DNA of 37,077 nt from Bacteroidales bacterium (lineage in GTDB: Bacteria > Bacteroidota > Bacteroidia > Bacteroidales > UBA932). This document shows positions 18,601 to 25,906 of the stretch, one piece after another. A model generated the notes under the pieces. The model saw only the letters and a program-made list of their open reading frames with translations, did no database searches and was not told the DNA's origin. The DNA is taken from contig JAFYVM010000007.1 of NCBI GenBank assembly GCA_017549145.1, positions 1 through 37,077 on the forward strand, in the 5' to 3' direction. The first letter of the stretch is position 1. Each line of letters starts with the position of its first letter. The translations under genes were made by a program, and so were the position numbers.

Positions 18601-18807
18601 CTCACCAATAAGAGCGATGTCCCGGCCATGATGATTCGCGTGAAGGCGGTAGACAGCAAGACTGGTGACCTTATCCTTCCTGTATGGTATTCTGATAACT
18701 ACTTCTTCATCATGGGAGGAGAGAGCAAAACTATTAATATCAACGTTCGTGATGAGGATTGCAAGGGCAAGCCTGTTATCGAATTTGAGTGCTTTAATTG
18801 CCAATAA
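15685..18807 (+). CDS. Glycoside hydrolase family 2 enzyme with F5/8C-like domain (beta-mannosidase / exo-beta-glucosaminidase type)
   Basis: Secreted exo-acting GH2 glycosidase. The 1040-aa protein starts at ATG 15685 with a signal peptide (MNKILRLLYVCSALVV..., cleavage near EATAK). An F5/8 type C (discoidin)-like module follows at about 45-185. The GH2 sugar-binding jelly roll comes next (WKLCRA..., DASAWMDATVPGTVLASYV, YWYRNTF-like, FRGVNLKAEVYLNG), then the Ig-like domain and the TIM barrel (GGNWGFPE, NLIRNWVGMTGSRFFYEACD). The candidate acid/base is E655 in GRNEGYPP and the candidate nucleophile E715 in HSERGIPS. The C-terminal Ig domain ends in LPVWYSDNYFFIMGGE, as in exo-beta-glucosaminidase and mannosylglycoprotein-type GH2 enzymes. 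The exact specificity is unresolved. It sits 12 bp before the GH20 gene in a tight three-gene hydrolase block. Confidence 0.88.
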   Translation: MNKILRLLYVCSALVVMAMQPFEATAKNDKTRGIGIYPGNPAEYYGPQVVAGGSEYRNVALFRAASQSSAFDFNRTAQLVTDGLVASASEAAGEGFVSSWKSATGKDEWIAVDLGSVSKIDKVTFEWINPPVSGKLQVSMDDKNWSDVATFGADAEISFPVAECRYVRAVLEHTADEAPFELSEWQIFGRGGTKTIPAKAAKREGNIQQLAGGNWKLCRATEVKATGEELSRPYDASAWMDATVPGTVLASYVNAGAVHHPNYKENEFFISDDYFYQDFWYRNTFDAKVNSERQFLHFRGVNLKAEVYLNGQYVGTLVGAFREKDFDVTGVLKNGRNDLAVKIIRNNNYGRVKDYDGFNPRQNGGDIGADNPTMHATTGWDWIPAVRGRNIGIYDEMFIKYTGEVTVENPFVRTTLPLPDTTKATLFAEATLVNHSDKPMTGVLKGSFGEWTFEKEETLAPGETKVVKFDPLSLNNPKLWWPKGYGDPHLYDVTFAFETGKNVSDSRSFKAGVREVTYNLYEYTPVSRMYFKRGRNNNHRLDFYINGRRFNGFGGNWGFPEHLLNYREREYDIAVGYHAAQNFNLIRNWVGMTGSRFFYEACDRHGVMVWQDFWLANPYDGPNPTDPDRFNATAQEYVRLIRNHPSILIYVGRNEGYPPEEIDNYLAKMVPEEHPGHFYSSHSGADGLSGGGPYKMFKVSHFFDNLFGADKIHSERGIPSIMNYENLVRTMDEENVNPVNTVEHPNKMYGAHDFNLGGAERWCAQYTRTFNELYEKGFGAQPEDAREFTELSRWLCYDGYRAIFESRAEHRQGMQLWLSHPTWPSLIWQTYDYYFEPLASFFACKKACEPLHVFFNPVHNKVEVVNYSAGNQTGLKVVTKVLDLTGKEMWSNASNLDIKEDATIQIVAPEVPENITDVYFLRLFIYSADGEILSENIYWQGKEEGNFQAVLNAAKADVEMTVEGMNGSYTATLTNKSDVPAMMIRVKAVDSKTGDLILPVWYSDNYFFIMGGESKTININVRDEDCKGKPVIEFECFNCQ

Positions 18808-18819
18808 TTAACTATTGAA

Positions 18820-21150
18820 ATGAAATATTTAAGACTTCTAGTGGCGGCCATGGTTATGGCTATGACAGTAGCGAATGCTGCTGCAAAATCAAAAATTACA
18901 GTTGTTCCATATCCTAATGAAGTGACTGTTGGGAATGGCTCATTTGACGCACAGGGTGCAAGTGTGACATATGATGCAGTCTTGGATGAGGCTACAGTCA
19001 ATGTTATCAAGGCTTTTGCTGAAAAGTTATCATTTGTCAGTGGAACTCAGAATGCAGTTTCTGCAGGAAAGTCTGATGAGGGATTCGTGTTTGTGTATAA
19101 TGCATCGCTTTCTTCAGAGGCTTATACTTTGGAGGTTACTCCTAAGGCGGTTCGCGTAGAAGCTTCAGCACTTCGTGGTTTTAACTACGCTGTTCAGACG
19201 CTTAAACAGTTGCTCCCGTTAGGTATTTTCTCAAACGAGGCTTCTCCAAAGACAAAGTGGACAATTCCGGTGGTAAAGATCAGCGATGAACCTCGTTTCG
19301 GTTATCGTGGAATGCACCTGGATGTAAGCCGCCATTTCTTCAGCGTTGAGGAAGTGAAGAGATATCTTGACATCATGGAGGTGCATAAGCTCAATAAACT
19401 TCATTGGCATCTCACTGATGACCAAGGATGGAGACTTGAAATCAAAAAGTATCCTAAGCTTACTGAGATAGGTGCCCTTAGAAAGGGAACCTGCATCAAG
19501 AAGGAGTGGGATAATCTTGATGGTATACCTTATGGTGAGGGTATGTGGTACTCACAGGATCAGGTTCGTGAGATTGTAGCATACGCGGCAGCTAAGGGTA
19601 TTGATGTCATACCTGAGATTGATCTTCCTGGCCATATGTTGGGAGTGCTTTCTGCTTATCCTGAGTTTGGCTGTACAGGTGGCCCATATGAGGTTTGGAC
19701 TCGTTGGGGCGTGTCTCCGGATGTCCTCTGTGCAGGAAATGAGAAGATGTACGAGTTCTTGGAGGATGTTCTCTCAGAGGTGTGCGAGTTGTTCCCATAC
19801 GAATATATCCACATCGGCGGTGACGAGTGTCCTAAGACAAGCTGGGAGAAATGCCCTAAGTGTCAGGCTAAGATCCAGGAACTTGGATTGACAGATAAGG
19901 ATGGAGAGAAGGCTGAGCACTTCCTTCAGAGTTATGTGATTACTCGTGTCGAGAAGTTCATCAACAGCAAGGGCCGTAAGATCATCGGTTGGGATGAGAC
20001 TCTCGAGGGAGGTATCGCACCTAATGCCACTATCATGTCTTGGCATGGAGACAAGCCGGGCTGGAAAGCAGCTGAGATGGGACACGATGCAATCATGACT
20101 CCTAACTATTGTATGTACTTTGATAAGTATCAGTCGACAGATGAGTCAAAGGAGCCGTTCGGTATCGGAGGCTATGTTCCTGTTGAGAAGGTCTATGCTT
20201 ACGAACCATGCAAGGATGGAATGTCTGAGAAGGAGAAGGCCCATATCCTTGGAGTTCAGGCAAATATGTGGACAGAGTATATTGCTTCTGCTGATCATCT
20301 TTATTATATGCTTCTTCCTCGTCTGGCGGCCCTTTCTGAGGTGCAGTGGTGCAAGGAGGGACATAAGGATTGGGAGCGTTTCTATGCAGCTTGTGACCAC
20401 TATTGTGAGCTTTACAAGACTATGGGATATAACTACGCTCAGCATATTCTTCAGGCTAGAGGAACAGTGACTGTTGATTCTGCTAATAAGTGTGCAAGAG
20501 TGGAACTTGTGGCTCAGGGTGGTGTTCCTGTAAGATATACTCTCGATGGAACAGCTCCTACAAAATCGTCTAAGAAGTATAAGAAACCTCTGGTTCTGAC
20601 TGAGTCTTTTGCGCTCAGAGCAGTAGCATTCAGAGATGATGCAGAGTCTAGAGAGTTTACCGGTAAGTATGTTTCGCATAAGGCTCTAGGTGGTGAGTTG
20701 ACATATTCTTTGCCTCCTCACCGTAGATATCGTTATGGCCTTCCAACATGTTTGACAGACGGTCTTAGAGGTACTGAATCTTTCAGGTCTGAGTCTTGGG
20801 CAGCATGGAGAGGTGCTCCAGTTGATCTTGTTGTGGATATGAAGGCTGAGGAAAAGATCAGCAGTGTTGCCGTTGGCTCATTCAGAAATCAGCTTGATAA
20901 TATTTTCTTGCCAGAGAGACTTGTTGTTGCTGTTTCGACTGATGGTGTAAACTACACAGAGGTTGCATCTCAGAAGTACGAGGTTGAGCAGGAAGCTCCG
21001 AATTGCCTAGTTGATATAACTTTGACATTCCCGGAGACAACTGCCAGATATGTGAAGGTGACAGTGACTCCACTTGCGAAGATGCCGGATTGGCGCCAGC
21101 AGGACGGAAACTCTGCTTATGCATTTGTTGATGAAATCATAGTTAAATAG
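18820..21150 (+). CDS. Beta-N-acetylhexosaminidase, GH20
   Basis: Removes terminal beta-linked GlcNAc or GalNAc by substrate-assisted catalysis. The 776-aa protein has a signal peptide (1-22, ends VANAAAK), a GH20b alpha/beta domain (about 25-150), and the GH20 barrel: FGYRGMHLDVSRHFFS, LHWHLTDDQGWRLEI, PEIDLPGHMLG, then the catalytic pair D335-E336 in HIGGDECPK, and IIGWDETLEGG. C-terminal parts include a chitobiase-like beta domain (VRYTLDGTAPTKSSKKY) and an F5/8C-like module (about 640-776, ending YAFVDEIIVK). It overlaps no neighbour but is only 2 bp from the downstream phosphatase fusion, which indicates co-translation. In this PUL it would trim hexosamine from the phosphoglycan. Confidence 0.94.
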   Translation: MKYLRLLVAAMVMAMTVANAAAKSKITVVPYPNEVTVGNGSFDAQGASVTYDAVLDEATVNVIKAFAEKLSFVSGTQNAVSAGKSDEGFVFVYNASLSSEAYTLEVTPKAVRVEASALRGFNYAVQTLKQLLPLGIFSNEASPKTKWTIPVVKISDEPRFGYRGMHLDVSRHFFSVEEVKRYLDIMEVHKLNKLHWHLTDDQGWRLEIKKYPKLTEIGALRKGTCIKKEWDNLDGIPYGEGMWYSQDQVREIVAYAAAKGIDVIPEIDLPGHMLGVLSAYPEFGCTGGPYEVWTRWGVSPDVLCAGNEKMYEFLEDVLSEVCELFPYEYIHIGGDECPKTSWEKCPKCQAKIQELGLTDKDGEKAEHFLQSYVITRVEKFINSKGRKIIGWDETLEGGIAPNATIMSWHGDKPGWKAAEMGHDAIMTPNYCMYFDKYQSTDESKEPFGIGGYVPVEKVYAYEPCKDGMSEKEKAHILGVQANMWTEYIASADHLYYMLLPRLAALSEVQWCKEGHKDWERFYAACDHYCELYKTMGYNYAQHILQARGTVTVDSANKCARVELVAQGGVPVRYTLDGTAPTKSSKKYKKPLVLTESFALRAVAFRDDAESREFTGKYVSHKALGGELTYSLPPHRRYRYGLPTCLTDGLRGTESFRSESWAAWRGAPVDLVVDMKAEEKISSVAVGSFRNQLDNIFLPERLVVAVSTDGVNYTEVASQKYEVEQEAPNCLVDITLTFPETTARYVKVTVTPLAKMPDWRQQDGNSAYAFVDEIIVK

Positions 21151-21152
21151 TT

Positions 21153-23237
21153 ATGAAGAGACTAGTATTATCTGTTCTGTCTGTTGTTTGCTTTGTTGGA
21201 GCTGGCTTTGCTCAAACCACAGCAGATATTATAAAGCAAGATCCGAATAAGGCTGCTTGTTCGTTCTATGTGTATGATTATAAGAACGCATCGGAGGTAA
21301 CTCCAGCACCAGAGGGATATAAGCCGTTCTACATCAGTCAGTTTGCAAGGCATGGTGCACGTTATTGTACTAGTGAGTATGGCAGACTCTTCGAGTGGTT
21401 TTCTAAGGCTGAGCAGGCAGGTGTGCTTACAAAGGAGGGAAAGAAATTCTTTGCTCGTTACAAGCCTTTTTACCATAAGGTGAAGAATTGTAGCGGTAAT
21501 CTGACAGGAGTTGGTAGAGCTCAGCATAGAGCTATCGCTGAGCATATGTATCAGCGTTTCCCTGAGGTGTTTGATGGCCCTACACATCTTGAGGCTGTTT
21601 CTACAGAGTCGCCTCGCGTGATTATGAGTATGTGGTCATGCCTGTCACAGTTGGCAGCTCTTGATACAGACCTTGATATTGATGCTGACGCTTCTGCTAA
21701 GTATGCTTCGTGGCTTCAGCCTGGTCTTCCATCGAATCCTTACTATACTAAAGAGAGATTCAAAGCCAGTGATAAGGCTCATAAGGAAGTCTTGGATTAC
21801 TTCGTGAAGGAGGTTCCTTGCGATGAGATTGCTGAGAAGTTCTTTACAAGTTCAGATGTTCTGGAGACTGTACTTAAGATAACTCCAGATAAATTCATTG
21901 GTGCTATTCATGGAGTTGTGACAGGTTCCCAGTGTCTTGACGAAGATCAGTACTACTTTGATGGATTGTTTACAGAAGAACAGCTGTACCAGATGTGGAA
22001 AGGACAGTCTGCTAGATATTTCCTGGATGTAGCGAATTACGTAGAATCAGGACATAATGTGTTGGATTATGCGCGCTTTACACTTGAGCAGATAATAGAG
22101 TCTGCTGAAGCAGATATGGCTTCTGGCAAGACTCAGTTGAGACTTCGTTATGGACATGACTCAGGTATCGCTCCACTGATTTCTGTCTTGAATTTGAACG
22201 GCTATGGCGAACCAACATCTTCTTTTGAGGAGGGTTTGCAGGTGTTCCCTAGCTACTGTGTGCCAATGGGTGCTTCTGTGCAGTTGGTTTTCTTTAAGAA
22301 TGATGCCAATGATGTACTTGTGAAGGTACTTCTGAACGAGAAAGAAGCCACACTTCCTTTCGAGGCTGCATATGAGTCTTACTATAGATGGGCAGATTTC
22401 AAGGCTTATTATCTTCCATTCATTTCTTCTTCAAAGCAAAAGATTGCCTTTGCTGCTTTGAACTCCGCTGATTGGGGTTGGCGTCCTGTTAATGGTTCTA
22501 AGGTTGAGAGCGGTTCTGCTAGTGTAAATGTTTTTGGAGCGATGCAGACAATATCTGTGGTGCGTTTCCCAATGGCAGAGCATACGCTTTCTGTTTATGA
22601 ATCAGATGGTCCTGCAGCTGCAGTAACTAGCAGCTTGGGAGAGGCAAGTGGTGCTCTTGCTGCGATTAACGCAAGTTTCTTCGATAAGAAAAAGATCCCG
22701 ACAGAATATGTAAAGGATAATGGTAAGGTGGTTTGTACTCGTCCTGCAAATGGCGCGTCCCGTTCTAACGGAATGTTGAGAATCAAGGATAAGAAAGGTA
22801 AATCCATTGATATCCTGACAGTAGTCGATTCTATGAGCACAGTGAAGGCTGCCAGGGGATGGTATGAAGCAATCGTGTCTGGTCCAGTGTTGATAGAGGA
22901 TGGCAAACGTGTGGATTATTCTAATGACACGAAGAGAATTTCTGGTACTTTCCATACACGACGTCATCCACGTACCCTCATGGGCTATACTAAAGATGGA
23001 TGGGTTTATTTTATCGTAGTTGATGGACGTTTCCCTGGACAGGGTGAGGGTATGACCATATCGGACCTTCAGACACTATGCCAGTATTTTGGATTATATG
23101 AAGCAATGAATTTTGATGGCGGTGGTTCCTCAACTCTTTGGACTAAGGAGTATGGTGTAATAAACCACCCATATGACAATCGCACCTTCGACCACAAAGG
23201 CGAGCGCAGAGTCCCCAATGCCTTAATTGTGAAATAG
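21153..23237 (+). CDS. Histidine acid phosphatase fused to phosphodiester glycosidase (PF09992)
   Basis: Bifunctional secreted enzyme by domain content. The 694-aa protein has a signal peptide (1-20, GAGFAQ). Residues about 45-430 form a branch-2 histidine phosphatase (phytase/MINPP-like): RHGAR with nucleophile H67 between R66 and R70, and the distal HD pair H335-D336 in YGHDSG. Residues about 455-694 form a PF09992 domain: NASFFD (N506), VSGPVLIEDG, HPRTLMGYTKDGWVYFIVVDGR, AMNFDGGGSSTLW (N653, D655) and GVINHPYDN. The two halves would carry out consecutive steps, uncovering a phosphodiester and then hydrolysing the phosphomonoester. No frameshift or stop separates them, and the signal peptide serves both. 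It closes the PUL and is followed by terminator hairpins. Substrate and order of action are inferred. Confidence 0.87.
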   Translation: MKRLVLSVLSVVCFVGAGFAQTTADIIKQDPNKAACSFYVYDYKNASEVTPAPEGYKPFYISQFARHGARYCTSEYGRLFEWFSKAEQAGVLTKEGKKFFARYKPFYHKVKNCSGNLTGVGRAQHRAIAEHMYQRFPEVFDGPTHLEAVSTESPRVIMSMWSCLSQLAALDTDLDIDADASAKYASWLQPGLPSNPYYTKERFKASDKAHKEVLDYFVKEVPCDEIAEKFFTSSDVLETVLKITPDKFIGAIHGVVTGSQCLDEDQYYFDGLFTEEQLYQMWKGQSARYFLDVANYVESGHNVLDYARFTLEQIIESAEADMASGKTQLRLRYGHDSGIAPLISVLNLNGYGEPTSSFEEGLQVFPSYCVPMGASVQLVFFKNDANDVLVKVLLNEKEATLPFEAAYESYYRWADFKAYYLPFISSSKQKIAFAALNSADWGWRPVNGSKVESGSASVNVFGAMQTISVVRFPMAEHTLSVYESDGPAAAVTSSLGEASGALAAINASFFDKKKIPTEYVKDNGKVVCTRPANGASRSNGMLRIKDKKGKSIDILTVVDSMSTVKAARGWYEAIVSGPVLIEDGKRVDYSNDTKRISGTFHTRRHPRTLMGYTKDGWVYFIVVDGRFPGQGEGMTISDLQTLCQYFGLYEAMNFDGGGSSTLWTKEYGVINHPYDNRTFDHKGERRVPNALIVK

Positions 23238-23299
23238 GCTAATGATGCAGGAAATGTAAAGCTTTGGGCATTGAATTCTTCTTGTTTTTGAAAACGATG

Positions 23300-23346
23300 A
23301 GCATCTCAATGTGCCTCTCATTGCACAGAATGCATATTGAGATGCT
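23300..23346 (+). terminator. Hairpin downstream of the PUL
   Basis: AGCATCTCAATGTGC (23300-23314) pairs with GCATATTGAGATGCT (23332-23346), 15 bp with one G-U. A T-rich run (ATTAGATTTTTAG) starts about 9 nt downstream. It is probably the transcript end of the hydrolase block, though the T-tract is not immediately adjacent. Confidence 0.6.
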
Positions 23347-23368
23347 TACTTATTAGATTTTTAGAGGT

Positions 23369-23429
23369 GTTGAGCATGCGAAAATGCATTTCGTGGTGTA
23401 TATCATCAATCTTGATGCTCAACGTTTTT
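23369..23429 (+). terminator. Second terminator-like hairpin with T-tract
   Basis: GTTGAGCAT (23369-23377) pairs with ATGCTCAAC (23415-23423), followed at once by GTTTTTG. The long loop contains a nested CGAAA/TTTCG hairpin. It probably acts as a backup terminator for the PUL. Confidence 0.6.
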
Positions 23430-23458
23430 GCTAATCAATAATCCAGAGTCGAATAAAC

Positions 23459-23556
23459 ACAGCGAGAGCCCTCGCAAACTCGAGACATTGGCTCCCGAAA
23501 AGGGAGGGGACCCACAGAGTGGGGAGGATCTCACAGTTTGCGAGGGCTCTCGCTGT
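23459..23556. repeat. 98-bp element with perfect 22-bp terminal inverted repeats and internal hairpins
   Basis: Positions 23459-23480 and 23535-23556 are perfect reverse complements over 22 bp, rich in G and C. Inside, GAGA (23482-23485) can pair with TCTC (23529-23532), enclosing two small hairpins: CTCCC-GAAAA-GGGAG (23492-23506) and CCCAC-AGA-GTGGG (23511-23523). No ORF, T-tract or clear target-site duplication is seen. It may be a mobile or interspersed repeat (MITE-like), a structured RNA, or a strong insulating hairpin between the PUL and the opposing gene. Its GC content stands out from the AT-rich flanks. Confidence 0.7.
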
Positions 23557-23565
23557 ATTATCTAA

Positions 23566-23841
23566 TTAAGCCTGTTTTGAAACAGCTGCGCTAAGCTTCT
23601 CGCAGAGCTCATCAAGCTTCTCGAACATCTCTTTTGTAAGACCGTTGTAGTAAGCCTTCTTGTTGCCCTCTGGATGGTTTGACTTGTTCTTAAGGTCATT
23701 GTAAAGATCTACAGCCTCGTCAATGATCTGTGCGATCTCATCAGCATCCTTGTGTGGGTTAAGCGCTACGAAAAGTGCGCAATCATCAATAAACTCTCCT
23801 ACGAAGTACTCGATGTCCTTCTTGAAAACTCTAAGGTTCAT
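23566..23841 (-). CDS. Small conserved-looking helical protein, function unknown
   Basis: A 91-aa protein with no signal peptide, membrane segment or recognised domain. It is predicted mainly alpha-helical and charged (an acidic stretch around IAQIIDEAVDLYNDLKNK and a C-terminal helix MFEKLDELCEKLSAAV). Codon usage matches the neighbours and the gene has its own promoter-like sequence directly upstream, so it is very likely real. It lies 72 bp downstream of the NlpC/P60 gene on the same strand. I do not recognise the family and assign no function. Confidence 0.75.
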   Translation of the reverse strand: MNLRVFKKDIEYFVGEFIDDCALFVALNPHKDADEIAQIIDEAVDLYNDLKNKSNHPEGNKKAYYNGLTKEMFEKLDELCEKLSAAVSKQA

Positions 23842-23879
23842 ATCTGTAAAAAATTAAAAAATGTTTCACTTAATCTGTG

Positions 23880-23908
23880 CAAATATAGCAATTTTTCTGA
23901 AAAAGCAA
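23880..23908 (-). promoter_or_regulatory. Promoter for the 91-aa protein
   Basis: On the minus strand, TATATTTG (rc of 23880-23887) matches TAnnTTTG. A TTG (rc of 23906-23908) lies 18 bp further upstream, close to the usual 19-bp spacing. The start codon is about 40 nt downstream. Confidence 0.6.
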
Positions 23909-23913
23909 TTTTC

Positions 23914-24906
23914 TTACAATCTCCTTGCTGCAATAAGTCTATGAGAGTTCTCATAATAATCTTCATCGGTAGGAATCAATGAGTTGATACGTACAAGATG
24001 AGATGCATGGATGATGTGATTGTCGCCAATGTAGATACCTACATGCGTGATTCTCTGCGGTTTCTGATCTGTTGCAGGGAAGCCGAAGAATACTAGGTCA
24101 CCGCGCTTTAGATTCTTTACTCTTTCCTTCATCTCCTGAGTGAATGCCTCGCAGTTGCGCTCGTTTTCTTCCCAATATTTTGTGTCAATCTCCATTGGAA
24201 CGACGTCTCCGCAGTGGATCTGCTGTGATGCGTTGCGCGGAAGAAGCACGCCGTTCATAATGTAGCTGATTCGAACCAATCCGCTGCAGTCAACACCTCT
24301 TGAGCACATTCCTCCCCAGATGTAAGGAACTCCGAAGAGCTTCTGTGCTTCAGCGAGGATGTTTTCCATCTTCTGGTCAGACACGCTGTCTGCATTGCCT
24401 TCGCCTTTTGCGATGGATAGGAATCCTTCGTGCTTTTTGAGATTCTCTGACAATACCCAGCCTGTGCGTCCGGAAGGAAGCATGACCTCTGTCCAGGACT
24501 TACCCTTCTTGTTGCCGGTTATTCTCATAAGGTCGCCTCCGACAAGATCACCAAGGGCTCTGGCAGTAGTGGAAGGTTTCTCATAAAGATGGCCGTAGAG
24601 TGCGGTGAACATGACTTTTGGTGCTGCCTTATATTCTTCCAGCTGTTCTGGAGTCATTTCTACAACAACCTTGTTGGTAACCCATGCCCTATATGGTTGA
24701 GGTGACATGATGTCCAGCCAATAGCCCTTTTCTCCGAGAATCTCAACTACGGTTCCCATGAGCTCCTGTGTCTCAAGTGCTGATTCGTAGTCCGGCTGAT
24801 TTCTAAGATATGCGGTAGAGAGTTCTACAACAGCCCAACGTTTTTCCTGGCCGAATGCACTGATGCTTATTACAGCCATAAGAAGGAAAGATAAAATTTG
24901 CTTCAT
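23914..24906 (-). CDS. NlpC/P60 family peptidoglycan endopeptidase with SH3-like domains
   Basis: Predicted gamma-D-glutamyl-diamino-acid (dipeptidyl-peptidase VI-like) endopeptidase that cuts peptidoglycan stem peptides or turns over muropeptides. The 330-aa protein has a signal peptide (1-19, SAFGQ), two bacterial SH3-like domains (about 23-85 and 97-158, the second ending GRTGWVLSENL), and the C-terminal NlpC/P60 domain: catalytic C207 in GVDCSGLVR, H288 in THVGIYIG and the third polar residue H300 in IIHASH. The GDLVFFG motif is typical. It is divergent from the radical SAM gene; their -7 boxes are only 12 bp apart. Confidence 0.93.
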   Translation of the reverse strand: MKQILSFLLMAVISISAFGQEKRWAVVELSTAYLRNQPDYESALETQELMGTVVEILGEKGYWLDIMSPQPYRAWVTNKVVVEMTPEQLEEYKAAPKVMFTALYGHLYEKPSTTARALGDLVGGDLMRITGNKKGKSWTEVMLPSGRTGWVLSENLKKHEGFLSIAKGEGNADSVSDQKMENILAEAQKLFGVPYIWGGMCSRGVDCSGLVRISYIMNGVLLPRNASQQIHCGDVVPMEIDTKYWEENERNCEAFTQEMKERVKNLKRGDLVFFGFPATDQKPQRITHVGIYIGDNHIIHASHLVRINSLIPTDEDYYENSHRLIAARRL

Positions 24907-24927
24907 TTTTCAAACGATTTGTCTAGA

Positions 24928-24935
24928 CAAAAATA
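24928..24935 (-). promoter_or_regulatory. -7 box for NlpC/P60 gene
   Basis: The reverse complement reads TATTTTTG, matching TAnnTTTG. It would start transcription roughly 15 nt before the ATG at 24906. No clear -33 TTG is visible at the right spacing. Confidence 0.5.
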
Positions 24936-24947
24936 GGAATAAATGAC

Positions 24948-24955
24948 TAATTTTG
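24948..24955 (+). promoter_or_regulatory. -7 box for radical SAM gene
   Basis: TAATTTTG matches TAnnTTTG and ends 6 bp before the ATG at 24962, so the predicted transcription start nearly coincides with the start codon (leaderless or very short leader). No convincing -33 box is present. Confidence 0.5.
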
Positions 24956-24961
24956 CAGAAT

Positions 24962-25906
24962 ATGTCAGAAGGATTTGAGAAATACTGTTTCCCTGACGGG
25001 AAAAGATATAATTCATTCGTCGGATATTTCAAGAGGAAATACGGCGAACGACTCCAGAAGATTGTGCTGGATGTGGGATTCACGTGCCCGAATCGAGATG
25101 GTAAGGTAGGTCGTGGAGGATGTACATATTGTGATAACGCTGCTTTCCACCCTTCGTACAGTACTTCTGGAAAATCTCTTCATCAGCAGCTGGATGAGGG
25201 AATAGAGTTTCATAAGGTCCGCTATCGTACAACAGAGCATTATCTTGCTTATTTTCAGTCATTTTCAAATACCTATGCGCCTATCGAGAGATTGAAGGCT
25301 CTTTATGAGGAGGCGCTTTCGCATCCGTCAGTAGTCGGTATCGTGATCGGAACCCGTCCGGACTGTGTCGATGAGGAAAAACTGGATTATCTGGCTGAAC
25401 TTGCAAAGAAACATGTCGTTATCGTTGAATATGGTATTGAATCGTGCTATGATTCTACCTTGGAACGTATCAATCGTGGACATGATTTTGAGACAGCCCG
25501 CCGTGCTATTGAAATGACTGCTGCGCGTGGAATAGATGTGGGGGCTCATTTCATTTTAGGCCTTCCGGGGGAGAGCCGACAGATGATGCTGGATGCGTGT
25601 GAACTTATCAACCAGTTGCCTATACGTTCAGCTAAATTCCATCAGTTACAGATAGTTAAGGGGACTCGAATGGAAAAGGAATATGCTGAGCGCCCTGAAG
25701 ATTTTGAGCGTTTCACCTTGGATGAATACCTCGATTTCTTTGTGGATATGCTTGAGCGTTTGCGCCCGGACCTTTATATCGAGCGCTTTGTGGGTGAGGT
25801 GCCTCCACGATTTGTGAACGAGACTCCGTGGGGATTGATCCGTAATGTTGAGTTGTTACGCCTCTTAGATAAACGTCTGGAGGAGCGTAAGACCTGGCAT
25901 GGCCGC

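Noticed and set aside
18058-18804. 248-aa ORF antisense to the GH2 gene
   Set aside because: Shadow of the GH2 coding frame with no motif or promoter.
23459-23556. Insertion sequence or integron attC site
   Set aside because: No transposase or integrase ORF and no target-site duplication or attC core sites (GTTRRRY) are seen, so it is kept only as an unclassified inverted-repeat element.
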